Shown here: positions 1-8,840 of the stretch, one piece after another
How positions within the stretch are numbered: the stretch's first letter is position 1
Layout: each line of letters starts with the position of its first letter
Assembly: GCA_016191115.1 (NCBI GenBank)
Contig: JACPPG010000039.1
Coordinates: forward strand, 62,001-126,000
Length of the DNA stretch: 64,000 nt
Direction of reading: 5' to 3'
From: Planctomycetia bacterium
GTDB lineage: Bacteria; Planctomycetota; Planctomycetia; Pirellulales; JACPPG01
Translations under genes and position numbers: made by a program
The notes under the pieces: generated by a model
The model's input: the letters and a program-made list of their open reading frames with translations, nothing else
Database searches by the model: none
Told to the model about the DNA's origin: nothing

Positions 1-320
1 GCCGCGTGGCCGGCTTTGTGAACTGGTACCGCCTCAACTTCCTGGGCCGCTTTCCTATCCCCGCGGCGATGGTCGACTTGATGGCCTTCGGCTCGCTTTC
101 GCTTTACGAGAGCAAGGAACTATTGCGCGCCGCTCTGGACCGGATGAAGGCCGAAGGGGTGAAGCTGGCCCTGGCCCTGCGGATCGCCAGCTACCCGTTC
201 TGGCCGCTGGCGCAGACGGGGTGGATCGCGATCCCGCGGGAGTTCAGCCTGATCTGCGTGCGGATGGACCCGACGTTCTCGCTCGACGGCGCGCGCCGCA
301 TGCATCTGCACTGGCGGTGA
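1..320 (+). CDS. C-terminal fragment of a possible GNAT-type acetyltransferase
   Basis: The reading frame is open from the left edge and stops with TGA at 318-320, so only about 105 C-terminal residues are seen and the start lies outside the window. The fragment has an alternating strand/helix pattern with a helix around LLRAALDRMKAEG followed by a strand and a conserved-looking RRMHLHWR end, which recalls the C-terminal half of planctomycete GNAT-like proteins. No catalytic motif is visible in the part present. It converges with the minus-strand operon that ends at 489, and the 168 bases between hold nothing I can name. The family assignment is a weak guess; that it is coding is more secure. 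Confidence 0.4.
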   Translation, partial: RVAGFVNWYRLNFLGRFPIPAAMVDLMAFGSLSLYESKELLRAALDRMKAEGVKLALALRIASYPFWPLAQTGWIAIPREFSLICVRMDPTFSLDGARRMHLHWR

Positions 321-488
321 AGGGGCATTTCGCGTCTCAGGCGAATACTATGGCGATGTTTGTGCACTTGACTGCGGAGTCACGCTTGGCGCGGGCGGTG
401 CAGTTTGCGCGAGCGTCGCTCTTCGATCCGCAAGCATCCGCGCAGATCCGCGGCCGCTCCTACGGTCCACTGGGCGCTGCCGGCTGCC

Positions 489-3131
489 TCAAGTCACGGC
501 ATCCGGCTCGGCCTCGCGGGTCGGGTGGCTGTGATGGGCGTGTCGCGAGGCGGCGTGGTGGTGGCCCATTCCTGACTTGCTGATGACGCTCGTCATGAAA
601 TGGGTGCCCAGTTCCCATTCGCTGGTGACCTTCTCGATCGCCTCCAGGAATTCACCGACCTGCTCGCTGGTGATGGTCAAGGGCGGCTGGATCCGCAGCA
701 CGCGCGGATTCGACCGGGCGACCTGCGTGTAGATGCCGTGGGTGTCCAAGAGGACCTGCATGACGTAGAGGGCCGGGATATTGTTGATCAGCTCGTCGAG
801 CTTGGGAATCAGGTACGGCGTCAGGCCGCTCTCGTCCACTGCTTTCCAGGCCTTGGCGATAGCGTCGGGCATGGGCTCGAACTCGAGGCCCAACAAGAGG
901 CCCCGGCCGCGCACTTCCCGCATGGTGTCGGATTGGCGCACCATCGCGGCCAGGCCCTGGTACAGCTCGCGTCCGCGAGCGGCGGCGTTCTCGATCAGCC
1001 CCTCGTCGCGGATCGAGCGGATCGCGGCCAAACCCGCGGCGCAGGCCAGGCTGCCGCCGCCGAACGTGCTCGTGTGCAATGCGAACTGGTCGAGGCTGCC
1101 GTAGGCTTTGTGCCATAGATCGCGGCGGCAAAGCATGGCGCCGATCGGCATCAGCCCACCACCCAGTGACTTGGCCAAGGTCATCACGTCGGGTTCGACG
1201 CCGTATTGCTCGACGGCGAACATCGATCCCGTGCGGCCCATGCCGGTCTGCACCTCGTCGGCCACCAACAGCGTGCCGGTCGAGCGGCAGATCGACTGTG
1301 CCTCGCGGAGGTAATGGTCGGGCGGAACGATCATGCCGGCCTCGGCCTGCAGCGGCTCGACCACGAACGCGGCAAAGCGTTTGGTCGAAAGGGCCCGCTC
1401 GAGTGCTTCCAAGTCGCCGAAATCCACGCCTTCGCAACCGGGCACCAGCGGACCAAACGCGTCCTGATAGGCGGGGTTGCCGGTGATCGAGAGCGAGCCC
1501 AGCGATTTGCCGTGGAACGACCGGTGGCAGTGCAAAAGGCCCTGGCGGCCGGTCGACTTGCGGGCGAGCTTCAAGGCGGCTTCGACCGACTCGGTGCCGC
1601 TATTGCAAAAGAAGACCATCTCCAGGCCGGCCGGCGAGATGTTGACCAGCTCTTCGGCCAGATGGGCGGCGAACGGATTGACGGCCGACTGCGCGAAGCC
1701 AGGAGCGTGCTGCCTTAGCGCCTCGGTCACCGCGGCGGAGACCGACGGATGGTTGTGCCCGAGGTTGACCGAGCCGAACCCGGAAACGAAGTCCAGATAG
1801 CGATTACCCTCGGCGTCCCACAAGTATTGCCGCTCGCCGCGGACGAATGTCTTGACGAAGCCCCCTTGGCCGCCCAGGGCCATGAGGACGGGATTCAAGT
1901 GGCGGGCGTGCAGCTTCGGGGCGCGAGCGGCCAGTTCCTCGGCGGTGCCGACGGGCGAGTGGTGCGCCGCGCCGTTGGTCGAGCTGGAGGTCGCCCCGGT
2001 CGTGGCGCGCCCCTTGCGTCCGCGGCGGAGCCGCGACGTGGCCTTCTTGAACCGCACGATCGTAGCCTCTTCCATCGGCAGGCCGAAGGAGAAGAAGCGC
2101 GAAAAATCGTAGCCATGCGCCTGCGCCAGGTGGCCGATCTCCTGCACTTTCTCGACTTCCAGGTTGCGGCCCAGCGAAAAACATTCCGGCCGGTCCTCGA
2201 GCGCCAGGATCGACGTCTCGGCCAGGCAACTGGGGATCATGCCGTGGTGGAACCAGAGGAACTTGCTCGTGCGCGGGAAGGTCTCGGGCACCTGCGTCAG
2301 GCCGCCCGAGAGAATCAGCACGTCGTCGCGAAGGCTGTGCGTCTCGCAAACGTCGGTCGGGATCGCCACGTCGACCACGACGCTACCGGGTTGCAGCATC
2401 GACTGCTCGATGCAGTGCCCGGTGCTCGTGGCCGAGACGACGATCTTGGCCCGCGACAGCGCTTGGGGGATGTCGCAGCAAAACTCGGCGCCGAGCTGCT
2501 GGGCGATCTGCAGGGCGCGACTGCTCTTGCGTCGGCCCACCAGGATCAGTTTTCCACATTTCGGCGCGAGCATCGTGGCACAGGCGGTGGCGATGCTGCC
2601 CGGCACGCCGACGACGGCGACCGTCTCGCGCTTCAGGTCGATCTCGATCTCCTCGCACACGTGGTGCACATTCTGGATAGCGGCGAAGACGGTCAGGCTG
2701 TTGCCGGTGGTGATGGCCACGGGCCCGCGCTCTGCCAGGTACGTTCCCTGGCCGCCCACGATGCCGGTCATCGAGCCCAGCCCGATCACCTGCGCGCCCC
2801 ACTCGGCGGCCATGTCGACGGCTTGCTCCATGTAGCCCATGGCCCGCACCGGGTCGTTGAGGATCTCCATGGCCTGCATGGGGATCTCATAGAGCCGCCC
2901 TTCGGCCTGGGCGCCCAGTCGGGAGACCAGTCCGGCCAGCTCGTCGGCCACGCGGGGACAATCGGGATTGTCCTCGGCCAGCACGTCCTCGGCCGTCGAC
3001 AGGGCCCGGTGGATGGCACGGCAGAACCCCAAGGGGTCGGTGCCCCACTGCGCCTGGATCGACCCGTTGTCGAAATGCAGCAGGTAGTTGGTTTCGTCCG
3101 AAAGCGGGTGGATCAGGAAGGCAAATTTCAT
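489..3131 (-). CDS. Fused acyl-ACP-reductase-like / class III aminotransferase
   Basis: A protein of 880 residues made of two enzymes. Residues 1 to about 350 resemble cyanobacterial long-chain acyl-ACP reductase: a KFAFLIHPLS start, a TTGNSLT segment, a Rossmann motif VAVVGVPGSIATA near 170-185, and PSCLAE with Cys302 at the place of the catalytic Cys of the Synechococcus enzyme. A basic Ser/Thr-rich linker (about 365-390) leads to a PLP aminotransferase of the ornithine/acetylornithine type, with NSGTES, VADEVQTGMGRTG and the PLP lysine in TLAKSLGGG (Lys654). The C-terminus is His-rich. I chose ATG at 3131; a GTG at 3146 would add five residues. Last gene of the five-gene minus-strand operon. 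By family, the N-terminal half would make a fatty aldehyde and the C-terminal half could aminate it; coupling of the two is inference. Confidence 0.85.
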   Translation of the reverse strand: MKFAFLIHPLSDETNYLLHFDNGSIQAQWGTDPLGFCRAIHRALSTAEDVLAEDNPDCPRVADELAGLVSRLGAQAEGRLYEIPMQAMEILNDPVRAMGYMEQAVDMAAEWGAQVIGLGSMTGIVGGQGTYLAERGPVAITTGNSLTVFAAIQNVHHVCEEIEIDLKRETVAVVGVPGSIATACATMLAPKCGKLILVGRRKSSRALQIAQQLGAEFCCDIPQALSRAKIVVSATSTGHCIEQSMLQPGSVVVDVAIPTDVCETHSLRDDVLILSGGLTQVPETFPRTSKFLWFHHGMIPSCLAETSILALEDRPECFSLGRNLEVEKVQEIGHLAQAHGYDFSRFFSFGLPMEEATIVRFKKATSRLRRGRKGRATTGATSSSTNGAAHHSPVGTAEELAARAPKLHARHLNPVLMALGGQGGFVKTFVRGERQYLWDAEGNRYLDFVSGFGSVNLGHNHPSVSAAVTEALRQHAPGFAQSAVNPFAAHLAEELVNISPAGLEMVFFCNSGTESVEAALKLARKSTGRQGLLHCHRSFHGKSLGSLSITGNPAYQDAFGPLVPGCEGVDFGDLEALERALSTKRFAAFVVEPLQAEAGMIVPPDHYLREAQSICRSTGTLLVADEVQTGMGRTGSMFAVEQYGVEPDVMTLAKSLGGGLMPIGAMLCRRDLWHKAYGSLDQFALHTSTFGGGSLACAAGLAAIRSIRDEGLIENAAARGRELYQGLAAMVRQSDTMREVRGRGLLLGLEFEPMPDAIAKAWKAVDESGLTPYLIPKLDELINNIPALYVMQVLLDTHGIYTQVARSNPRVLRIQPPLTITSEQVGEFLEAIEKVTSEWELGTHFMTSVISKSGMGHHHAASRHAHHSHPTREAEPDAVT

Positions 3132-3212
3132 GGTAGCATTCCGCACGCTGTTAGGTCCGTTCTTGCAAGCCGGGCCGCAAGGGCCAGGCCGCTTTGGGTC
3201 AAAAAACGCGGG

Positions 3213-3812
3213 TTAACGAACGAGCGCCTCTTTCGCTGTTTTGCGGTCGGTCAAGGTAACGGTCTCGGGGCGACTGGTCGGCGTCTGGTTGTGCCGCGTG
3301 CGGAACAGCCGCAGAAAGCCCACCAGCTCGAATGTGAACATGCCGAACGATACGAGCACGGCCCAGTAAGCCCCCAACAGCACCATCGATCCGACGGGCA
3401 CCGTGGCGATCGCGATGCCGGTTGGTTCCCAAATCATCGTGTACGTGCCCCACACGACGCTGGCCAGGGCCGCGCCGGTGCAGATCGACAGAAAGACGTG
3501 CAGGATGTATTCCACAGGCGGCAAGCCGCCCAGGTTGCGCCGCGTGTACGGCTCCATGGTCACGTCGATCATGGTGTTGGTGAGCTCGAAGCCCAACAGC
3601 AGCGGGTAGATGAACCACAGCCAGCCGCTGGCGCGAAGGTGGATCACGGTGAGCATCATCACGCCGAACAGCAGGGCGCGGGTCAGGTGCGTCAGGTTCT
3701 CCCACATCGCCTCGCGTTGGCGGTACAGCCGTAGCTTGTAGATGTGGTAGAACAGCACGTCGATGCTGCCCACCAGCCCGACGATTGTCAGCAGATAAAA
3801 AGCTGCCAGCAT
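3213..3812 (-). CDS. Small multi-pass membrane protein in the ligase/PabAB operon
   Basis: A protein of 199 residues with about five hydrophobic segments (near 2-20, 45-60, 65-82, 105-125 and 140-165) and a polar C-terminal tail. Histidines sit close to membrane segments (FYHIYK, NLTHLTRALLF, TVIHLRA, ILHVFL), and a conserved-looking stretch KLRLYRQREAMWENLTHL lies in the first loop. The histidines could hold a metal, but I do not recognise a named family and none is asserted. It sits 41 bases after pabA and 81 bases before the reductase-aminotransferase fusion, so it is almost certainly co-transcribed with them. A role as transporter or membrane oxidoreductase of the product is possible but unproven. 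Confidence 0.7.
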   Translation of the reverse strand: MLAAFYLLTIVGLVGSIDVLFYHIYKLRLYRQREAMWENLTHLTRALLFGVMMLTVIHLRASGWLWFIYPLLLGFELTNTMIDVTMEPYTRRNLGGLPPVEYILHVFLSICTGAALASVVWGTYTMIWEPTGIAIATVPVGSMVLLGAYWAVLVSFGMFTFELVGFLRLFRTRHNQTPTSRPETVTLTDRKTAKEALVR

Positions 3813-3853
3813 AGGTTCGATCCTTCGCGATATCCGTTAATTTTCCGTAGCAG

Positions 3854-4447
3854 TTAGTTTCGGCTCGCATGTTCGCGGAGGAGGAAATTCCGCAGTAGTT
3901 GCTTGCCGACGGTTGTGCCGATCGATTCGGGGTGGAACTGGATGCCGTAAATCGGGAAGTCGCGGTGCCGCACGGCCATGATCACTTCGTCCCAGGTCTT
4001 GGCCGTGACATGCAGACAGTCGGGAACGCTCGACGGCTCGCCCACCAGCGAGTGGTAGCGCATTGCCTCGAACGCCCTGGGCACGTCCTGGAACATGTCA
4101 TTGCCGTTGTGGAACACGTAGCTTGTCTTGCCGTGCATCACTTCGCCGGCGCGGATCACGCGGCCGCCGAAGGCGTAAATGATCCCCTGGTGCCCCAGGC
4201 ACACGCCCAGCACGGGAATCCGCGGCCCCAGCTCCAGAATCACGCGCTTGCAGATGCCAAAGTAGTTCGGGTCCTCCGGGCTGCCCGGCCCCGGAGAGAT
4301 AATGATGCGGTCGGGGTTCAGCCGCTCCAGCTCGGCAAACGAGATCTTGTCGTTGCGGAACACGAGCGGCCGCTCGTCAATCTCTCCCACGTATTGGAAG
4401 AGGTTGAAAGTGAAGGAGTCGTAGTTGTCGAGGATGACCGTTTTCAT
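3854..4447 (-). CDS. pabA: Aminodeoxychorismate synthase glutaminase subunit
   Basis: A class I glutamine amidotransferase of 197 residues, the usual PabA/TrpG length. It starts ILDNYDSFTFNLFQY and carries the oxyanion-loop SPGPGSP, the nucleophile Cys83 in GVCLGHQ, and His171/Glu173 in FHPES. It would release ammonia from glutamine and pass it to the chorismate-binding partner encoded 33 bases upstream (4481-6028). PabA and TrpG cannot be told apart from sequence alone; the name follows the partner, whose PIKGT motif points to aminodeoxychorismate rather than anthranilate synthesis. Third gene of the operon. Confidence 0.92.
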   Translation of the reverse strand: MKTVILDNYDSFTFNLFQYVGEIDERPLVFRNDKISFAELERLNPDRIIISPGPGSPEDPNYFGICKRVILELGPRIPVLGVCLGHQGIIYAFGGRVIRAGEVMHGKTSYVFHNGNDMFQDVPRAFEAMRYHSLVGEPSSVPDCLHVTAKTWDEVIMAVRHRDFPIYGIQFHPESIGTTVGKQLLRNFLLREHASRN

Positions 4448-4480
4448 GCTGTTTTTCAGGGCGCAACGCGGGCCGGTTTG

Positions 4481-6028
4481 TTACTGGCACGCCTTCAGGT
4501 TCGCCAGGGCCGTAACCAGGGCCCGGGCTTTGTCCAGAGTTTCGTAGTATTCGGCCTGGGGGATGCTGTCGGCCACGATCGCGCCGCCGACGTTGAAGTA
4601 GCAGCGGCCATTCCGCTCGACGAACGTGCGAATGACGATCGACAAGTCCATCGTGCCGGCGAAATCCAGATAGCCGATCGAGCCGGAATAGATGCCCCGC
4701 TTCACGGGCTCCAGCCGGTCGATGATCTTCATGGCCTCGATCTTGGGAGCGCCGGTCATCGAGCCGCCGGGGAACGACGCCTGCACCAGATCGATCGCGT
4801 CGCGCCCCTCTTCCAGCTCGCCGCGGATCGTCGACACCATCTGGAACACCGTGGCGTACGGCTCGACGATCATCAGCTCGGGCACGTGGACCGTGCCGAA
4901 TTTACAGACACGGCCGAAGTCGTTGCGGACCAGGTCGACGATCATCACGTTTTCGGCGCGATCCTTGGTCGAGGAAAACAGCTCGTGATGAATCTGCTCG
5001 TCCTCTTCCGGCGAGCCGCCGCGGCGACGCGTCCCCTTGATCGGCCGGCTTTCCGCCATGCGATCCGGACCCAGGCTCACGTACCGCTCGGGCGAGGACG
5101 AGATGACGCGTCCCTCGGGGAAATTCAGGTAGGAGGCGAACGGCGCCGGGTTGATCCGCCGCAACTCCTGGTACAGGTCCCACGGCTCGCCTTCAAGCGG
5201 CGCGTCGAGCCGGTGCGTCAGGCACACCTCGAAGATATCGCCCGCGAAAATGTGCTCTTTGCACTGCTCGACCAGGCCGCAGTAGCCCGCCAGGTCGGAG
5301 TGCGAATGGACGTCGATCGTCGTGGCCGCCGCGCGCTTCGGATCGGGCCCGTTCCATTCCAGGTTGGGCGGGTCCGCGTCGAAGACCTCGATCCGCCGCA
5401 ACATGTTGTCGCGCAGCCGAACGGCCTGGGCCCGCGCCGCATCGTCGTTCTCTCCCCGCCCGACGACCGACAAGAAGGAACGGCCCGACTGGTGGCAATG
5501 CCCCAACAGCACGTCGTGGAACATGAAATAGATGTCGGGCATGCCGAGATCGTCGGCGCCCAGGTCGGGCATGTCCTCGATGAAATAGCCCGCCTCGTAG
5601 CCGAAATAGCCGACCGCGCCCGCCAATAGTGGGACGGGATGGTCGCCATAAAGGTCATAGTCCACGCGGACATCATCGAGCACGCGACGGAGGTCCTCAA
5701 ACGGGTCCCCTTCGCGAACCTCGACGATCGGTTTACTGAGCGGCCGACCTTCGGCGTCGTGCCGTCGCGTAACCTCGATCCGCGCGGTAGCCGGCAGACC
5801 GGGCCGCGGCTTCCGTTTCGCCTTGTAGACCAAAAACGGGTCGGCGCCGAGGAACGAGTAGCGGCCGAGCTTCTCGGGATCCTTCGCGCTATCGAGCAGA
5901 AAGGAGTACGGCTCGAAGTCGTAGAGTCGGTAGTACTGCCAGAACGGCGCCGCCAAATCCAGCTCCGTCAACTGGTGGCACGCCGCGCGCAGGTTGCGGC
6001 CAATCGTGGGGGGGCTCTCGGGTTGCAT
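4481..6028 (-). CDS. pabB: Aminodeoxychorismate synthase component I
   Basis: A chorismate-binding enzyme of 515 residues with the N-terminal Anth_synt_I region (YRLYDFEPYSFLLDSA) and the C-terminal chorismate domain: FAGDIFEVCL, FPEGRVISSSPERY, SRPIKGTRRRG, STKDRAENVMIVDLVRND and FPGGSMTGAPK. Lys331 in PIKGT is the residue that separates PabB from TrpE (PIAGT in anthranilate synthases), so 4-amino-4-deoxychorismate is the likely product. Its ATG overlaps the stop of the upstream ligase gene by one base (TAATG), which indicates translational coupling. No pabC-type lyase is nearby. Being tied to an AMP ligase instead of folate genes is unusual and suggests a specialised use of the product. Confidence 0.9.
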   Translation of the reverse strand: MQPESPPTIGRNLRAACHQLTELDLAAPFWQYYRLYDFEPYSFLLDSAKDPEKLGRYSFLGADPFLVYKAKRKPRPGLPATARIEVTRRHDAEGRPLSKPIVEVREGDPFEDLRRVLDDVRVDYDLYGDHPVPLLAGAVGYFGYEAGYFIEDMPDLGADDLGMPDIYFMFHDVLLGHCHQSGRSFLSVVGRGENDDAARAQAVRLRDNMLRRIEVFDADPPNLEWNGPDPKRAAATTIDVHSHSDLAGYCGLVEQCKEHIFAGDIFEVCLTHRLDAPLEGEPWDLYQELRRINPAPFASYLNFPEGRVISSSPERYVSLGPDRMAESRPIKGTRRRGGSPEEDEQIHHELFSSTKDRAENVMIVDLVRNDFGRVCKFGTVHVPELMIVEPYATVFQMVSTIRGELEEGRDAIDLVQASFPGGSMTGAPKIEAMKIIDRLEPVKRGIYSGSIGYLDFAGTMDLSIVIRTFVERNGRCYFNVGGAIVADSIPQAEYYETLDKARALVTALANLKACQ

Positions 6029-7461
6029 TAGAAGGGGGCCTCTCGAAGGTCAAAGAGTCGCTTGGCTTTGAACGTCGTCCGTGGCAATGATCCGTAGGGC
6101 ACCAGCTCAACCTCGACGTCAATTCCCAGCGCGCCTTTGAGCGCTCGAGCAATCCGCTGCTGCGGCGGCGCATAACTCCCTTTGGGAATCTGCGAACTCG
6201 GCTCGACGGTCAACTTGATCCGGTCCATGTCGTCCACGCGGCGTATCTCGACCTTGAACTCGTCGCCGACCTCGACCAGCCGGCGCACGCTGTCCTCGAT
6301 CACCGCGGGGAAGAACATCAAACCCCGGATCTTGATCAACTCGTCGTTCCGTCCCTTCAATCCCCCAATGGCACGCGCGTGCGTCCGGCCACAAGGACAC
6401 GGCTCGGACGTCACGCTGATCCAATCCCCCATCATGTAGCGAAGAATCGGTTGTGATTCACTGAACAAATTGCTCACCACCAGCACGCCCGACTCCCCTT
6501 CCGCCACCGGCACAAGCGTGTCGGGATGGAGCACTTCGGGCACGTAGGCGTCTTCCATCAAGTGGACGTCGACCGGGTGGTCGGTTTGTTTCACCTGGTA
6601 GCCGCAGGTGTAGCCCAAGGGGGACATCGCCACCTCGGTGCAGCCGAAATCGTCGTGCAGCCGGGCATGCCACAGCTCCTCGATGCGCTGCTTTGTGCTG
6701 GGAATGCACGAGCCGGGCTCGCCGGCCGCGACGATCAATCGGATCGAGCTCTCCTGCGGTGAATAGCCGGCGTCTTGCATCGCCCGCCCCAGGTACAAAG
6801 CGTAGGAGGGCGTGCAAAGCAACACGGTTGGCCGGTAGTTGTGGATGAAAAATGCGCGGCGCTCGGTGTTGGCCCCGCCACCGGAGACGACCGGCACGCC
6901 CATCAGGTTCAAGGCGTAGTGAAGGCCCCAGAAGGCGACGCTCGTTCCGTAGCCGAAGCAGTTGATGGCGATGTCGCCGTTGCGAACGCCCATCGCGTAA
7001 AGCGCGCGGGCGCCCAGCCAGCTCCACAAGTCGCGATCGAATCGCGTGTGGCGAAAAACGCGCGGCTGCGCCGCCGTCGTGCCGGACGTGGTAAAGAGCA
7101 TCCAGCCGCGGTCGGTCCAATCTTCCTGCCGTAAAGGTGAGAAGGTGCCCCAGGGCGGGTTCCGCTCCTGATCCTCCAACCACTCCTCGCGACGCGTGAC
7201 GGGCACCTTGGCCAGATCGGCCACGCCGCGGACGCTATCGGCCGAAAGCCCGGCCCGCTCGAACTTCGCGCGGTAGAACGGGCTGCACTCCCATAGATAT
7301 CGATAGGCGAGCGCGATTTTGGCGCTTTGGATCTCGCGAATCCGCTCGCGCGGAATCGTCTCCAGCTCGGGACACCAGTAGTCCGTGTCGGCCGGCGCGT
7401 CCGCATGGCACATCGAGCCGCGGACCAGTTCTCGCCAGCGCTCGCGGATGTCGTTGCTCAT
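6028..7461 (-). CDS. Phenylacetate-CoA-ligase-family AMP-forming enzyme
   Basis: A protein of 477 residues with the PaaK architecture: an AMP-binding domain with the phosphate loop TTSGTT at 124-129, a PSYALYLG segment, a metal-site-like cluster EPCPCGRTHAR (about 362-372) and the C-terminal AMP-binding subdomain GGLKGRNDELIKIRGLMFFPAVIED. Such enzymes activate aryl acids with ATP, usually to aryl-CoA. First gene of the five-gene operon, and it overlaps pabB by one base. With PabA/PabB downstream, the natural guess is that it activates 4-aminobenzoate or a relative, but the substrate cannot be read from sequence. About 460 non-coding bases lie upstream and should hold the operon promoter; I could not pick one out. 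Confidence 0.85.
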   Translation of the reverse strand: MSNDIRERWRELVRGSMCHADAPADTDYWCPELETIPRERIREIQSAKIALAYRYLWECSPFYRAKFERAGLSADSVRGVADLAKVPVTRREEWLEDQERNPPWGTFSPLRQEDWTDRGWMLFTTSGTTAAQPRVFRHTRFDRDLWSWLGARALYAMGVRNGDIAINCFGYGTSVAFWGLHYALNLMGVPVVSGGGANTERRAFFIHNYRPTVLLCTPSYALYLGRAMQDAGYSPQESSIRLIVAAGEPGSCIPSTKQRIEELWHARLHDDFGCTEVAMSPLGYTCGYQVKQTDHPVDVHLMEDAYVPEVLHPDTLVPVAEGESGVLVVSNLFSESQPILRYMMGDWISVTSEPCPCGRTHARAIGGLKGRNDELIKIRGLMFFPAVIEDSVRRLVEVGDEFKVEIRRVDDMDRIKLTVEPSSQIPKGSYAPPQQRIARALKGALGIDVEVELVPYGSLPRTTFKAKRLFDLREAPF

Positions 7462-7896
7462 GTCAGGAGTTGACGCTAAGGCTGGGTGAGCGATTGTGGA
7501 CTTCCCGTGCCCTGTGCATCCAATCGTGAGCGCAAAGCGTCGCCGTCCGTTACGCGTCCCGCCCGGATCGCTGGAAAGTCAAGCCTGTACAGGGCTTGCA
7601 CAGCACAAACATACGTTGCACCCCCGTTTGATTGACCCACGACGGGAAGGCAACAGCCGCGCACCCGACACAATTAGACCCTGCGCAGCTTGCGCATCTT
7701 GCACGAGCCGAATGGCATTGTCAAGGAACACCTCGGACAGCGCCCAACCCCTGTTCACACTGGGGGTTTTTGGGGGCAAAGAAACTAGCAATTGGCCGTC
7801 GCTGACGCCACCACGCGTGTCGACGCCCCTCGCTTGATGTGTACCGAGATTCCCGGCATCCGCCTAAGTAAGATCTCGATGCGGGCAATAACTCCG

Positions 7897-7934
7897 GCTA
7901 GTTGCTAATCGCTAATCGCTAATCGCTAGTTGCT
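7897..7934. repeat. Heptamer tandem array (GCTAATC)
   Basis: Five to six units with a 7-base period, GCTAGTT then GCTAATC three times then GCTAGTTGCT. It spans the 3-prime end of the cyclopropane synthase gene, so one unit supplies its TAG stop. The rest of the 464-base gap 7462-7925 holds no gene I can support; short minus-strand frames at 7476-7791 look like chance. Confidence 0.7.
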
Positions 7935-8777
7935 CTCGAGGCTGAATTGCAGCACGTCGCAATGGCCGGTGCGGAAATAATGGGCGCAGCCGGTAAGGTA
8001 GCGCTCGTAGCGCGCGAAGACTTCGGGGGGCGCGATTTCCATGGCCCGCTCTTTGGCCGCCTCAAGCGCCGCGGCCCAGCAGTCAAGCGTCCGCGCGTAA
8101 TGCGGCCGGAGCGACTGGATGCGGGTGACGCGAAAGCCGCTCGCGATCGCGTGCTGCATGGCCACTTCGCGGGGCGGCACCTGGCCGCCGGGAAAGATTT
8201 CGCGCTGGATGAATTTCACGAACCGCACCAGGTCGCCGTCGACCCACGGCAGGCCCGGCTCGACCGTTTGCTCGTTGCCTTGCACGATCGAATGCAGGAG
8301 CATCCGTCCGTCGGCCGGCAGAATCTGGTGGCAGCGGCCGAAGAAGTCGGTATACCGCTCGATGCGAAAATGCTCGAAGGCCCCGATGCTGATGATCGCA
8401 TCGACTGGCTCGCGAAAGTCTTCCCAGCCCTGCAATCGGAACTCGACGTCGCCGCGCCCTCGCGCTAGCGCGGTCGCGTGGGCGTGCTGGTTCTGACTTA
8501 ACGTCAGCCCGACGACCCGGACACCATACTTTTCCGCTGCGTGTAGCGCCGTGGCCCCCCAACCGCAGCCGATGTCCAAAAGTCGCATGCCGGGCTTCAG
8601 GCCACACTTGCCGAGCGACAGGTCAATCTTGGCGATCTGCGCCTCTTCGAGCGACATGCCGTCGCGCTCGAAATAAGCGCAGCTATAGACCATCCGCCGG
8701 TCGAGGAAGAGCTTGTAGAACTCGTCCGACAGATCGTAGTGGGCCTGAACGTCTTCGTAAAAAGGGCGAAGTGCCAT
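7926..8777 (-). CDS. Mycolic-acid/cyclopropane fatty-acid synthase family methyltransferase
   Basis: A SAM-dependent methyltransferase of 283 residues. It is strikingly like mycobacterial CmaA/MmaA proteins: AHYDLSDEFYKLFLD and YSCAYFERDGMSLEEAQ near the start, the SAM motif LLDIGCGWGATALHAAEKYGV at about 66-86, VGLTLSQNQ, SIGAFEHF, LLHSIVQ, and a C-terminal LRPHYARTLDCWAAALE. Members methylate double bonds of membrane or mycolic acyl chains with SAM to give cyclopropane or methyl-branched lipids. The length fits the mycobacterial form, not the longer E. coli Cfa, which has an extra N-terminal domain. Its TAG stop lies inside the heptamer array at 7897-7934. It reads the same way as the neighbouring ligase operon but is 464 bases upstream, so co-transcription is uncertain. 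Confidence 0.9.
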   Translation of the reverse strand: MALRPFYEDVQAHYDLSDEFYKLFLDRRMVYSCAYFERDGMSLEEAQIAKIDLSLGKCGLKPGMRLLDIGCGWGATALHAAEKYGVRVVGLTLSQNQHAHATALARGRGDVEFRLQGWEDFREPVDAIISIGAFEHFRIERYTDFFGRCHQILPADGRMLLHSIVQGNEQTVEPGLPWVDGDLVRFVKFIQREIFPGGQVPPREVAMQHAIASGFRVTRIQSLRPHYARTLDCWAAALEAAKERAMEIAPPEVFARYERYLTGCAHYFRTGHCDVLQFSLESN

Positions 8778-8840
8778 GGGGCGCCGGTGGCTTGTGTGGA
8801 CAGTATGCCACGGATGTTAAGCGCAAGACAGGCGTTGGTG

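Noticed and set aside
1749..3734. 661-codon plus-strand frame opposite the reductase-aminotransferase gene
   Set aside because: It is the antisense shadow of a well-supported gene in GC-rich DNA and has no recognisable domain.
3899..5629. 576-codon plus-strand frame opposite pabA/pabB
   Set aside because: Both strands stay open because of high GC; the minus strand has full catalytic motifs of two enzymes.
4481..6028. Annotation as anthranilate synthase TrpE
   Set aside because: The motif is PIKGT with Lys331, which marks PabB; TrpE would have PIAGT.
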